NCBI GenBank assembly: GCA_010672165.1
Contig: JAAHHN010000041.1
Coordinates: 1 to 38,413 of the forward strand
Length of the DNA stretch: 38,413 bases
Origin: Spirulina sp. SIO3F2
GTDB taxonomy: Bacteria; Cyanobacteriota; Cyanobacteriia; Cyanobacteriales; Spirulinaceae
Direction: 5' to 3'
In this document: positions 16,427 through 24,998 of the stretch, in pieces
Position numbering within the stretch: position 1 is the stretch's first letter
How the letters are laid out: every line of letters starts with the position of its first letter
Program-made: the position numbers and the translations under genes
Notes under the pieces: generated by a model
What the model saw: the letters and a program-made list of their open reading frames with translations, nothing else
What the model was told of the DNA's origin: nothing
The model's database searches: none

Positions 16427-19252
16427 CTATGGACAGCCACTCGGCGTACTCGTTGGCGACCCAGAAATATCATCAAACCCTGTATTATTTGCCCCCACAT
16501 TGGCAAAATCCACAAAGCTCACCGTTGAACCTGTAAATACCGTCAAATTCAGATCATTCCCACCACCACCAAAGACATTCGGTCTTCGGCTAGTATTCCC
16601 ACTGAAATCAGCAATACAGAGAGTACTCGACGCATTAAAAAGCGTTCCGACTAAAATACTATGCTGTCCTGCTTGTTGAATTGAATTATTAGTAATTTTT
16701 GCATTATTAAGCGTCCCTCCACTGTTTATTAGTGCAGTAATTCCATCAGATAAACTCCCCGATGTAGAAACGGTGTTACCCAACATATCAACATAATTGA
16801 TCGTTCCTCCACTCCTTGCCATTATCTGAATACCAGGAGCTTCTGCCCCTGAAACTGTAACGGAATTACTGGATATGGTTGTGTTATTGATTGTGCCTTG
16901 ATTGGCATAAGCCTGAATACCCACCGCTTCTTCTCCCAAAGTTGAAACAGTATTACTGGATATGGTGGTGGTATTGAGCAAGCCATTCTTCCTGATCCGC
17001 ATGTTAATGCCATTTGCACCATTACCGACAGTGGAAACAGTATTATTGGTAATGCTTGTATTATTGACTGAGGTGCCGTAAGCCGAAACAAAAATGCCGT
17101 GAGCGTTACTCCCTGTGGTGGCAATCGTATTACTGGATATCGTTACCCTATCGAGCCCGATCGCATAGTAGGTATAAAGATAAATCCCCTGAGCCTGGTT
17201 ATTGGTGGTGGCAATAGAATTACTGGCTATGGTGATGTCATTTACACTACTGCCAAAATCGATATAGGCATAAATTCCATTAGACTGTGTCCCGACTGTA
17301 GAAATCGAATTATGACGAATCGTGGCGTGTCTAATCGCAGTGCCATTAGAACTGTAAAGACTAATGGCATTAGAGCGATTGCCTGTTGTGGCAATGGCAT
17401 TATTCACGATCGTGGTATTGCTCACTATCCCACCCGTACTCGCACGCACATCCATTCCATCACTATTGTCACCAGCAATTGAAACAGTGTTACCTGATAG
17501 AGTCGTGTTGTTGATCGTGCCATTGTTGAAGGCTAAGGTGAAAATGCCATCGCTGAAGTTTTGAGTTGTTGAAATACTGTTATTCGCTACTGTGGTATTG
17601 CTGATTGTGCCCCCATGGGCACGGAGATCAATCCCGGTTGACTCACCCCCTCCAACTGTCACGGTATTGCCTGAAATTGTTGTCTGGCGAAGCGTACTGC
17701 TACTATTGGCTAAGGCGTAAATGCTATAAACTTCACCGCCTGAAGTGGCAACGGTGTTGTCTGAGATCGTGGCATTGCTGACTGTGCCCTTCGTCGCCTG
17801 GACGAAAATGCCATGGGCATCGCTGCTTGTAGTTGTGATTTGATTGCGGTCAATCGTAACGTCGCTCACATCGATCGCATCCACGCCCCGATTTCGAGAG
17901 GGCGGTTGAATCTCAAACCCTGAGACGGTGGTGCTATTGCCCATCGTTATCGTGCTTTCAATCAGGGGCAATGTGCCTGTGCCCGAACCCGGTAACTGGA
18001 ACGTGAACGGGGCATCACTCAACCCCGCAACCTGGGTTTTGAGATCCGCAAAGTGGCTCACACCCGTTGAGAGCACCCGCACCTGGTCGGGAATTGTGAA
18101 GCCATTCATACCGGAGCGATCGCCCGCGTCCACATACACAATGTCATTGCCTGCGGTGGCAGCGATCGCAGTGGCACTGGTCACTTCACCAAACGGATTT
18201 TCTACCGTGCCATTGCCCCCAGTTGCCCCGTCGGTGACATGGATAAAGCGGTATTCTTCGCCTGTATCTGGGTTGATCGCAGGTTTGGTGATGTCTTGGC
18301 GATCGATGGCGATCGTGTTTTGTCGCCGCACGGGTTGGCCGAGTCGAGTTAACGTTGATTCGTCAGGGTTGCGGGGCGATCGCCCACCCAGCAACGCCGC
18401 AATTTGAAAACTAATATTTGTACCGAAGTTACCATCGGAGGAAATAGCCAGACCCGCCTGGTAGCGATCGCCAAACTCCGCCAACAGCCGCCCCCGCACC
18501 CCGACAAACGAACCTGCCCCTTGCGCTGAGAGGAAATAGGGGTTGAGATAGCCGTAGAGCTGACCCCCGTCCCAATCCAGAAACTTGTAGCCTGCTTCGA
18601 GGTCAAAGCCCGTCATCGCCACCTCGGCAGTGCGGGTGATCAAGAGCTGATAGCCCGAGAATTCGCCCCGTCGCAGGGGCACGATTTCTTGGCGGGCATC
18701 TCCCAAGGGTAGATAGGCGTTAAACCGTGCTTCCCAGTCCTTCGCCAACACCTCTGCCCCCAAACCCAGTTGCCAGAACGTATTCCGAAACTCTGTCCGG
18801 TGCTGATCCACTCCCACATAACCGCCCCAAACCAAATCACTGGCAGCATCAAACTGGCGATAGCCGATCCTGGCATTGCCACCATAGGCTGCATCATGGG
18901 TAAACAGGCGCATTTGACCTTCAAAGAAGAAAGTACTTTCGCCAGGAACTTGGCTAAAGGGGATAAAGACAGAGACTTCACCAAAAGCACTACTTTCACC
19001 GAGTTCAGTTCCAGTTTGGAAGCGGGCAGCCCAGCGATCGCGGAGTTTCGGCAATTCTGAAGCAGTGGCCGGATTTAACGCTTCTCCATTTGGCTGAAAC
19101 TCGGATTTTGTGGGCAATGCCCGCCCTACGGTTGATGAAGTCGCAACGGCTTGAGTTTCCAATTCCGGAATAATTTCCGCTTGCACCACATCACAATAGA
19201 AGGAGAGGATAACCGTTAGTGCAAGGGCAGAGCAAAAGCGTTCGAGTATCAT
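16427..19252 (-). CDS. Inverse-autotransporter-like outer-membrane barrel with right-handed beta-helix passenger
   Basis: 941 residues from the preferred start. Signal peptide MILERFCSALALTVILSFYC ends VVQA. Residues of about 70-310 form a predicted beta barrel of alternating aromatic/polar strands (ARIGYRQFDAASDLVWGGYVG, WQLGLGAEVLAKDWEARFNAYLP and AGYKFLDWDGGQLYGYLNPYF are cut from longer matches), resembling the intimin/inverse-autotransporter barrel. After a linker with QDITKPAINPDTG, the remaining 600 residues are a right-handed parallel beta helix of about 25-residue coils (TISNNTVSTxG-xANGI type). The in-frame ATG at 19315 would prepend 21 basic residues and lies in the promoter block, so I prefer 19252. 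The expected export route is Sec plus its own barrel, with the helix outside the cell as an adhesin. Confidence 0.82.
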   Translation of the reverse strand: MILERFCSALALTVILSFYCDVVQAEIIPELETQAVATSSTVGRALPTKSEFQPNGEALNPATASELPKLRDRWAARFQTGTELGESSAFGEVSVFIPFSQVPGESTFFFEGQMRLFTHDAAYGGNARIGYRQFDAASDLVWGGYVGVDQHRTEFRNTFWQLGLGAEVLAKDWEARFNAYLPLGDARQEIVPLRRGEFSGYQLLITRTAEVAMTGFDLEAGYKFLDWDGGQLYGYLNPYFLSAQGAGSFVGVRGRLLAEFGDRYQAGLAISSDGNFGTNISFQIAALLGGRSPRNPDESTLTRLGQPVRRQNTIAIDRQDITKPAINPDTGEEYRFIHVTDGATGGNGTVENPFGEVTSATAIAATAGNDIVYVDAGDRSGMNGFTIPDQVRVLSTGVSHFADLKTQVAGLSDAPFTFQLPGSGTGTLPLIESTITMGNSTTVSGFEIQPPSRNRGVDAIDVSDVTIDRNQITTTSSDAHGIFVQATKGTVSNATISDNTVATSGGEVYSIYALANSSSTLRQTTISGNTVTVGGGESTGIDLRAHGGTISNTTVANNSISTTQNFSDGIFTLAFNNGTINNTTLSGNTVSIAGDNSDGMDVRASTGGIVSNTTIVNNAIATTGNRSNAISLYSSNGTAIRHATIRHNSISTVGTQSNGIYAYIDFGSSVNDITIASNSIATTNNQAQGIYLYTYYAIGLDRVTISSNTIATTGSNAHGIFVSAYGTSVNNTSITNNTVSTVGNGANGINMRIRKNGLLNTTTISSNTVSTLGEEAVGIQAYANQGTINNTTISSNSVTVSGAEAPGIQIMARSGGTINYVDMLGNTVSTSGSLSDGITALINSGGTLNNAKITNNSIQQAGQHSILVGTLFNASSTLCIADFSGNTSRRPNVFGGGGNDLNLTVFTGSTVSFVDFANVGANNTGFDDISGSPTSTPSGCP
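19109..19131. repeat. Genome repeat of the TGGGCAATGCCC type inside the barrel gene
   Basis: TTGTGGGCAATGCCCGCCCTACGG lies within the barrel gene and matches, with two or so changes, the intergenic repeats at 36684-36709 and 36735-36760. On the gene strand it encodes VGRALPT, just after the signal peptide and before the barrel. The position is a linker, where an insertion would be tolerated. Confidence 0.6.
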
Positions 19253-19304
19253 CTTCGTCGGGTTGAGCGGTTGGCGCAGAGGGCGTTTCACGGTTGCAAT
19301 TCGC

Positions 19305-19385
19305 CTTAACTTCATCCTCTCGAAGTCACCCTAGCCCCGTCTGTCGGAAATGTCGGGGCTTAATTGTCGGTTTTGTCGGGTCTTG
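19305..19385 (-). promoter_or_regulatory. Shared CCGACA-box promoter region, copy 3 (barrel/beta-helix gene)
   Basis: Four perfect plus-strand TGTCGG copies at 19342, 19351, 19365 and 19374 (start positions), spaced 9, 14 and 9. The first, second and fourth reproduce the 9 + 23 geometry of copies 1 and 2, and the third shows the underlying paired design. On the gene strand the block continues GACGGGGCTAGGGTGACTTC then GAGAGGATGAAG, a 3-bp longer version of the other two. The boxes lie 89 bp before the chosen start at 19252, similar to 77 and 101 bp in the other genes. Confidence 0.65.
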
Positions 19386-19398
19386 ATTGGGTAGCAAT

Positions 19399-19423
19399 AA
19401 AAATCCCTGCCCGGAGGCAGGGA
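19399..19423 (-). terminator. Intrinsic terminator on the minus strand
   Basis: Read on the minus strand, TCCCTGCC, a TCCG loop (UNCG type) and GGCAGGGA form a perfect 8-bp stem, followed directly by TTTTTATT. This is a textbook Rho-independent terminator. It lies just upstream of promoter copy 3. No minus-strand gene feeds into it, so its likely effect is to block antisense or read-through transcription from the HEAT gene region into the surface-gene cluster. Confidence 0.6.
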
Positions 19424-19470
19424 AGGAAGAAATTCCTGGGGAGGAAGTTCTAGCCTGGATTATTCATGAG

Positions 19471-19531
19471 GCAGGGGAGACACCTGCTACGGTTTTTTCG
19501 TGCCACTTGTAGTGCGGGCATCTTGCCCGCC
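19471..19531. repeat. Short palindromic intergenic repeats
   Basis: Two small hairpins lie side by side. One is GCAGG...CCTGC at 19471-19487. The other is GCGGGCA-TCT-TGCCCGC at 19514-19530, a perfect 7-bp stem. Motifs of this form (GGGCATCTTGCCC, GGGGAGACACCTGC) are recurrent intergenic repeats in cyanobacteria. Together with promoter copy 3 and the terminator they account for most of the 381-bp gap between the divergent genes. They may be no more than mobile or selfish palindromes. Confidence 0.45.
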
Positions 19532-19633
19532 ACTTGATTCCACTGAGTGCCCAGCGATTTTGGATGAGAATCATTCTGTTATACTCGTCGCAAATCTGTA
19601 GTTGTATCGATTTTTCAGGTTTGTAGGTCAGCG

Positions 19634-22579
19634 ATGTCATGTTTTAGAACCGTAAAATATACTGTGGCTTGTCTGTCGTGGAGCGCAATCCAAGTTCTGC
19701 TGTCAATTTCGCCGTCTCAAGCGTTGCAGGAGTCTTCTGTAACTGAAGGGGCGGTTCAGCTGTTTTCTGAGCAGCATTCAGAACGGGTCTGGTGGGGTTG
19801 TTCTGAACTGGAGATCAGAGGATATATTGGGAATTTAATTGAGACAGCCAATCCGGCGGCATTTGATGCGATCGTGGCTTGTGGTAATGAATCTGTGCCT
19901 GCTTTAGCTGAGGTTTTGAGCGATCGCAATGATTTTTATGGTAATAATCCTGATTTAAGAGTTGATGATAGTGTTCAACTACTGATCATTGCTGCACTTG
20001 GAGAAATTGGGACATCAGCATTACCCGCGTTGCCTAATTTGCTTGGCTCGATTTATACGAATCACTGTTATAACCATGGAGAACTTTTAGAGCAAGGGAA
20101 TGAGAAAAATGATTTTATTGCCAATACCTTGAATCAATTGGGCACGGATCTTGAAAGTTGGACGATACATCTCTCAATCGCTCTAAGGGAGCACAATTCA
20201 CGAGGAGCTGCAAGAGGCCTGAGTCTGATCGGTTCAGAAGCAATCCCCACATTGCTTGACGCACTTCAAAACAAGAGTCCATCAGTTCGGTCTACTGCTG
20301 TCAGGGCACTGGGCAGTATTGGCCCAGAGGCGATAGAAGTGATACCAGCGTTGATCGAGACGCTTGATGATGAGGATTTGTGGGTACGGCTGAGTGCTTT
20401 TAGAGAACTGCGCAGTATTGGCCCAGAGGCGTTAGGAGCAGTACCCGCGCTGATTGAGGCACTTACAGATGAGGATTCACGGGTGAGAGATGCTGCTGCT
20501 GAGGCGCTGGGTAATATTGGGCCAGGGGCAGCAGCAGCAGTACCCGCGTTGGTTGAGGCACTTACAGATGAGGATTCATTGGTGCGAGATGCTGTTGCTA
20601 AGGCGCTGGGTGATATTGGTGCAGGGGCGATAGAAGCAATACCCGCATTGATTGAGGCACTTACAGATGAAGAGTCACGGGTACAAGAGGCTGCGGCTGA
20701 GGCACTCGGTAATTTTGGGTCAAGGGCAGCAGTAGCAGTACCCGCGCTGATTGTGGTGCTTGAAGATGAGGAATCATGGGCACACTCTGAGGCGGCTGAG
20801 GCATTGGGGAATATTGGTTCAGGGGCAAGAGAAGCAGTGCCAGCGCTGGGCAAGGCGCTTATCGATGAGAGGTCATGGGTACGAGATGCTGCTGCTGATG
20901 CACTTGAGAAAATTGGCCCGGAAGCAATAGAAGTGATACCTGTGTTGATTGAGGCGCTTGAAGACGAAAATCAATGGTCACGATCTGTCGTTGCTAGGGA
21001 ACTGGGAAACATCGGCTCAGAAGCGATACCTGCGCTGATCGAGGTGCTTGGCGGCGAAAATTCATGGGCACGCTCTGCTGCTGCTGAAGCACTTGGACGT
21101 ATTGGCCCAGAGGCGATAGAAACAGTACCCATGTTGATTGCAGCCCTGAAAGATGAAGAGCCACGGGCACGCTCTACTGCTGCTAGGGCGTTGGGAAACA
21201 TTGACCCAGAGGCGATAGAAGTGGTATCAGCATTGATCGAAGCTCTCAAAGATGAGGATTCATGGGTACGATTTGCTGCTGCTGAGGCACTGGATGATAT
21301 TGGCCCAGAGGCGATAGAAGCAGTACCCGAATTAATTGAAGCACTTGATGATGAGGATTGGTCAGTACGTTCTAGTGTTGCTACAACCCTAGCAAACATT
21401 GGCCCAAGGGTAAGAGAAGTAGTTCCTGCATTGATCGAGGTGTTTGAAGATGAATATTCATTGACACGGTCTGCCGCTGCTGAGATCCTTGGAGAAATTG
21501 GCCCAGAGGCAAGAGATGCGGTTCCTGTGTTGGTTGAGGCACTTGAAGATGAAGATTTGTCAGTACAGTTTGCTGTAGCTAGGGCACTTGGAGAAATTGG
21601 CCCAGAGGCAAGAGATGCGGTTCCTGCATTGATCGCGGTGCTGAGAAATAAGGACTTATCATCACAGTCTGCTGCTGAGGCTCAGGGGAATCTCAACATC
21701 CAGACAAGGTCATCTATTTTTCACTCATGGTTCTCGCCCTCATCGTTACGATCTACTGCGGCTTGGGCACTTGGAGAAATTGGCCCAGAGGCAAGAGATG
21801 CAGTCCCTACGTTGATCGAGGTGCTGAGAGATGAGGATTCAGCAGCACAGTCTGCTGCTGAGGCTCAGGGGAATCTCAACATCCAGGTAGGGCTATTGAC
21901 TCCATATTCATCGTTACGGTCTGTTGTGGCTAGGGCACTTGGAGAAATAGGCTTAGGGGCAGTAGAAGAAATACCCACGTTAATTGAGATACTTAAAGAT
22001 GAAGATTTAGGGTTGCGGTTGGCTGCGATTGAAATCTTGGGCGATATTGGCCCAGAGGCGATAGAAGCAGCACCTGCACTGATCGAGGTGCTGAAAGATG
22101 AAGATTTATTGTTACAGTCTGCTGCCGAGTCATCGAGAAATCATGGTTTCCGAGTGATGCCATCTCCATCTCCATCACCTTCATCATTACAATATGCTGC
22201 GGCTAGGGCACTTGAAAATATTAGTCCAGAGTCAATATCAGCATTGATTGAAGTGATTGCCAATGGCGATTCAAATGTACGAATTTCGGCGATTAGGTTA
22301 CTCGGTCATCATAGGGAGTCTTTTGGGAAAGAGGTTGTTCCTGCTTTGCTACTTGCCCTTAATGATGAGGACTGGCAAGTGCGTCGGGCTACGATCAGAG
22401 AGCTTGGTCATATGGGCGCTGATGCAGAAGAAGCGATACCTGCACTTTCAGGAATATTCCTCGATGAATATCAACTCATATATGTTCGTGCTGCTGCTGT
22501 CAAGGCAATGCAGGAAATTGGATCTCTAGAATCAACTATTGTTCAAAAAAACATAAAGAGACTGCTGGAAAAGTATTAA
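19634..22579 (+). CDS. Exported HEAT-repeat (PBS-lyase-type) protein
   Basis: 981 residues. The N-terminus (SCFRTVKYTVACLSWSAIQV... SPSQALQ) is a probable signal peptide of about 31 residues. From about 200 onward it is a solenoid of HEAT repeats with a 33-residue period, consensus IGPEAIEAVPALIEALxDED and SWVRxAAAEALGN, more than 20 units. PBS-lyase-like HEAT repeats occur in phycobilin lyases, but here the length, export signal and lack of any catalytic domain suggest a protein-binding scaffold. Three late units (around residues 675, 737 and 835) carry an extra loop of about 20 residues inside the second helix. Repeat DNA is highly similar, e.g. a 41-bp exact duplication 183 bp apart. It is divergent from the surface-gene cluster and may act with it; this is inference. 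Confidence 0.85.
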   Translation: MSCFRTVKYTVACLSWSAIQVLLSISPSQALQESSVTEGAVQLFSEQHSERVWWGCSELEIRGYIGNLIETANPAAFDAIVACGNESVPALAEVLSDRNDFYGNNPDLRVDDSVQLLIIAALGEIGTSALPALPNLLGSIYTNHCYNHGELLEQGNEKNDFIANTLNQLGTDLESWTIHLSIALREHNSRGAARGLSLIGSEAIPTLLDALQNKSPSVRSTAVRALGSIGPEAIEVIPALIETLDDEDLWVRLSAFRELRSIGPEALGAVPALIEALTDEDSRVRDAAAEALGNIGPGAAAAVPALVEALTDEDSLVRDAVAKALGDIGAGAIEAIPALIEALTDEESRVQEAAAEALGNFGSRAAVAVPALIVVLEDEESWAHSEAAEALGNIGSGAREAVPALGKALIDERSWVRDAAADALEKIGPEAIEVIPVLIEALEDENQWSRSVVARELGNIGSEAIPALIEVLGGENSWARSAAAEALGRIGPEAIETVPMLIAALKDEEPRARSTAARALGNIDPEAIEVVSALIEALKDEDSWVRFAAAEALDDIGPEAIEAVPELIEALDDEDWSVRSSVATTLANIGPRVREVVPALIEVFEDEYSLTRSAAAEILGEIGPEARDAVPVLVEALEDEDLSVQFAVARALGEIGPEARDAVPALIAVLRNKDLSSQSAAEAQGNLNIQTRSSIFHSWFSPSSLRSTAAWALGEIGPEARDAVPTLIEVLRDEDSAAQSAAEAQGNLNIQVGLLTPYSSLRSVVARALGEIGLGAVEEIPTLIEILKDEDLGLRLAAIEILGDIGPEAIEAAPALIEVLKDEDLLLQSAAESSRNHGFRVMPSPSPSPSSLQYAAARALENISPESISALIEVIANGDSNVRISAIRLLGHHRESFGKEVVPALLLALNDEDWQVRRATIRELGHMGADAEEAIPALSGIFLDEYQLIYVRAAAVKAMQEIGSLESTIVQKNIKRLLEKY

Positions 22580-22762
22580 AAATAGAATCAGTAATTCGAT
22601 CTTTTATTCCATATAATTGGTGTGTTTCGGCTGGAGGCCCAGCAGGCTCAACACGTAGCGTAAGAGATGATTCAGCATCACGTCATGAGACATTGGCCAT
22701 GTGTAGAATCGCAGCAATTCGCAGGATTTTAAGATGGAAATGCGGTGGCTAAATCATGAAAG

Positions 22763-24889
22763 ATGTTAGATACCTCAATGGTTATGAGAAGTAAGCCACA
22801 AAAACTTGATTTTGCCAATGCCAATATCCAAGGGCTGGATTTAAGTGGTCAAGATCTCAGCGGTGCAAATTTCAACAATGCTCAAGCGGGTCTTTCAAAG
22901 TTCGGGAAAATTGGTTTATGGCTCGTTATCTTCATATTAGGCTTACTTGCAGGCTTAGTCTCTGGCTACTCAGGTGCGTTTATCAGTAATCTCTTATTTG
23001 ATCAAGATGCAAACCTATTTTTCGGTGTTGCAGCACTCATCATCCTATTGTTCTGTCTGGCGGTTACACTCCTTCAAGGCTTGGGTCTAACCTTAGTCGT
23101 GATCGCTGAAGCAATTGTTGCTGTGCTTATTGCCATCATGGCAATTGTCCCAGATGCCTCTGTGCATTTAGCAACAGATGCACAATTCACCGTGTTAGCC
23201 ATTGCTAGCTCAATGGCTGGCGTGATTAATACATCCATTGCCACAGCGCTGGCCAGAGCCATCAAGCTCGTGTTCCCCAGAACATTGATCTTGATTGTTG
23301 TCAGTATTGGGATTAGCTTCGGTGTCCTGTTTGGCGTTAGAGAAATATGGGGCTACCCGATCGCGGCGTTCGTTGGTGTGTCTTCGACGACAATTGGGGG
23401 CTATGTGGGCTGGTGGTCAATGGCTGGTGTACGGCGGTATCGTGTGATTCGGTTTTTAGCCCAAGTCCTGATCACAAAAGCTGCAACCAGCTTCCGTGGG
23501 GCAGATCTGACCGCCGCAGACTTCTCCAATGCAACCTTGAGCAATGTTGACTTAAGAGCAGCCACGCTAACGCGAACGAATTGGTTTATGGCCAAAGGAT
23601 TAGAGTCTGCCCGCTTAGAAAATACTTATCTTGAAAATCCGAGGGTGCAGAATCTTGTGCGCACCAAAAATGGTCAAAATCAACAGTTTGATTATTTAAA
23701 CCTGCGTGGACTGCATTTAGAAGACGCGAATCTAGAAGGGGCGAGTTTCATTGGTGCGGACTTGAGCGGTTCCACGTTACGTCGGGCTAACCTGAGCGGT
23801 GCAAAACTCGCCAAAACCCAACTCCATGAAGTTGATCTCACCTCAGCTTGTCTGACTGGTGCGGTGATTGAGAGCTGGGGCATTTCAAGCAATACCCGGC
23901 TCGACCATATCAACTGTGACTTTATCTACACTCGCCTGCCGACTCAAGATAATCTTGACCCCCACCGGAAACCAGACAACAAAAATGAACAATTCAGACC
24001 CGGAGATTTCTCAGACTTTGTTGCTCCCTTTCTCAAAACCCTTGATCTTTATCAAACTCAATATATTGATATTCGCGCGATCGGCCGTCAATTTAGAACC
24101 TTGGATTTCTTCCACCATGAATCTATTGACCCCACCGCGATCGCTATTGCATTTCAGCAGTTAGCAGCCAAGAATCCTGAAGCCAATTTAGAACTCCTGA
24201 CCTTACAAGGACGAAGTCAAGAACGAGTCCGTCTGCAAGCGAAAATTGCTGAGGGGTCTGATCCAGATCAGCTTGCTGCTGAATATTTTGAGAATTATAA
24301 TAATGTGCAGTCATTGACGCGCAACGCCCGGCAAGCCCTATTAAGAAGTATTGAAGAGAAAGACTCGCGGATTCGTAGCCTCGAAAAGCTCTTAGAAAAT
24401 GCCCTCGCTCAACCCAAATATTATGTCCAAACTTACACTGAAGGAGACTACACCATGACTGAAAATAAAGGGAATATCAATGTCAGTGATGTGGGCGGCA
24501 ATGTGAGTGGGGTAGCGGCTGCTAAAGATCTGGCTATGACGGGTGTCGCAATGGGTGAAATCAGCGGTACTGTTACCAATACCATCAATCAGCTAGCCGA
24601 TGCTCTTGAACCCGAAAAACCCGGACTTAAAGAACTGCTGTCTCAATTACAGGCCGCGATCGAAGCAGAAGCGGAATTGACGGATGATGATAAAGTCGAA
24701 GCCCTAGAGCAAGTCAAACTGCTTGCCGAAGTCGGGCGTCAACCCCAAGACAATGCCCTCCAAAAAGCCGCTAAAACGTCCATAAAAATTCTCAGAGGCA
24801 CCGCTGCCAGCCTGCCCGATGCTGCCCAATTGGTTGAAGCCTGTGCAGAACTGCTTCCCGCGATCGCTACATTGCTGGCCTTAACCTAG
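22763..24889 (+). CDS. Membrane protein with pentapeptide repeats split by a six-helix domain
   Basis: 708 residues. A short pentapeptide run (LDFANANIQGLDLSGQDLSG, 15-37) is followed by about six membrane helices (roughly 49-75, 84-105, 107-130, 142-166, 173-193, 198-219). Pentapeptide repeats then resume (ADLTAADFSNATLS, 247-275; LHLEDANLEGASFIGADLSG, 317-336). Further on are an alpha-helical part, a coiled coil near 520-550, a Gly/Asn stretch (NKGNINVSDVGGNVSG, 568-583) and a C-terminal helical domain (PGLKELLSQLQAAIEAE...LPAIATLL). The last two elements recur as tails of otherwise unrelated cyanobacterial proteins, to my recollection. No enzyme domain is recognisable. Other in-frame ATGs at 22778 and 22784 are possible starts, and no clear ribosome site decides. 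Confidence 0.78.
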   Translation: MLDTSMVMRSKPQKLDFANANIQGLDLSGQDLSGANFNNAQAGLSKFGKIGLWLVIFILGLLAGLVSGYSGAFISNLLFDQDANLFFGVAALIILLFCLAVTLLQGLGLTLVVIAEAIVAVLIAIMAIVPDASVHLATDAQFTVLAIASSMAGVINTSIATALARAIKLVFPRTLILIVVSIGISFGVLFGVREIWGYPIAAFVGVSSTTIGGYVGWWSMAGVRRYRVIRFLAQVLITKAATSFRGADLTAADFSNATLSNVDLRAATLTRTNWFMAKGLESARLENTYLENPRVQNLVRTKNGQNQQFDYLNLRGLHLEDANLEGASFIGADLSGSTLRRANLSGAKLAKTQLHEVDLTSACLTGAVIESWGISSNTRLDHINCDFIYTRLPTQDNLDPHRKPDNKNEQFRPGDFSDFVAPFLKTLDLYQTQYIDIRAIGRQFRTLDFFHHESIDPTAIAIAFQQLAAKNPEANLELLTLQGRSQERVRLQAKIAEGSDPDQLAAEYFENYNNVQSLTRNARQALLRSIEEKDSRIRSLEKLLENALAQPKYYVQTYTEGDYTMTENKGNINVSDVGGNVSGVAAAKDLAMTGVAMGEISGTVTNTINQLADALEPEKPGLKELLSQLQAAIEAEAELTDDDKVEALEQVKLLAEVGRQPQDNALQKAAKTSIKILRGTAASLPDAAQLVEACAELLPAIATLLALT

Positions 24890-24998
24890 TTGGATTAAGG
24901 CGTCATCCTTATGAAGTAATAAAAGCATTGACATAATAATACAGGGCACTTGAAGGTCGATCAAAGCTGAATAATCTTTGAATTTTTTGTGTTGTTAA

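Noticed and set aside
20266-21399. Long Ser/Ala-rich open frames antisense to the HEAT gene
   Set aside because: They are the mirror of the repetitive GC-biased HEAT codons and carry no independent signal.
22580-22762. A 49-codon minus-strand frame ending RYVLSLLGLQPKHTN
   Set aside because: It has no recognisable family, no start with a ribosome site and is short; it may be a gene relic but I cannot support it.
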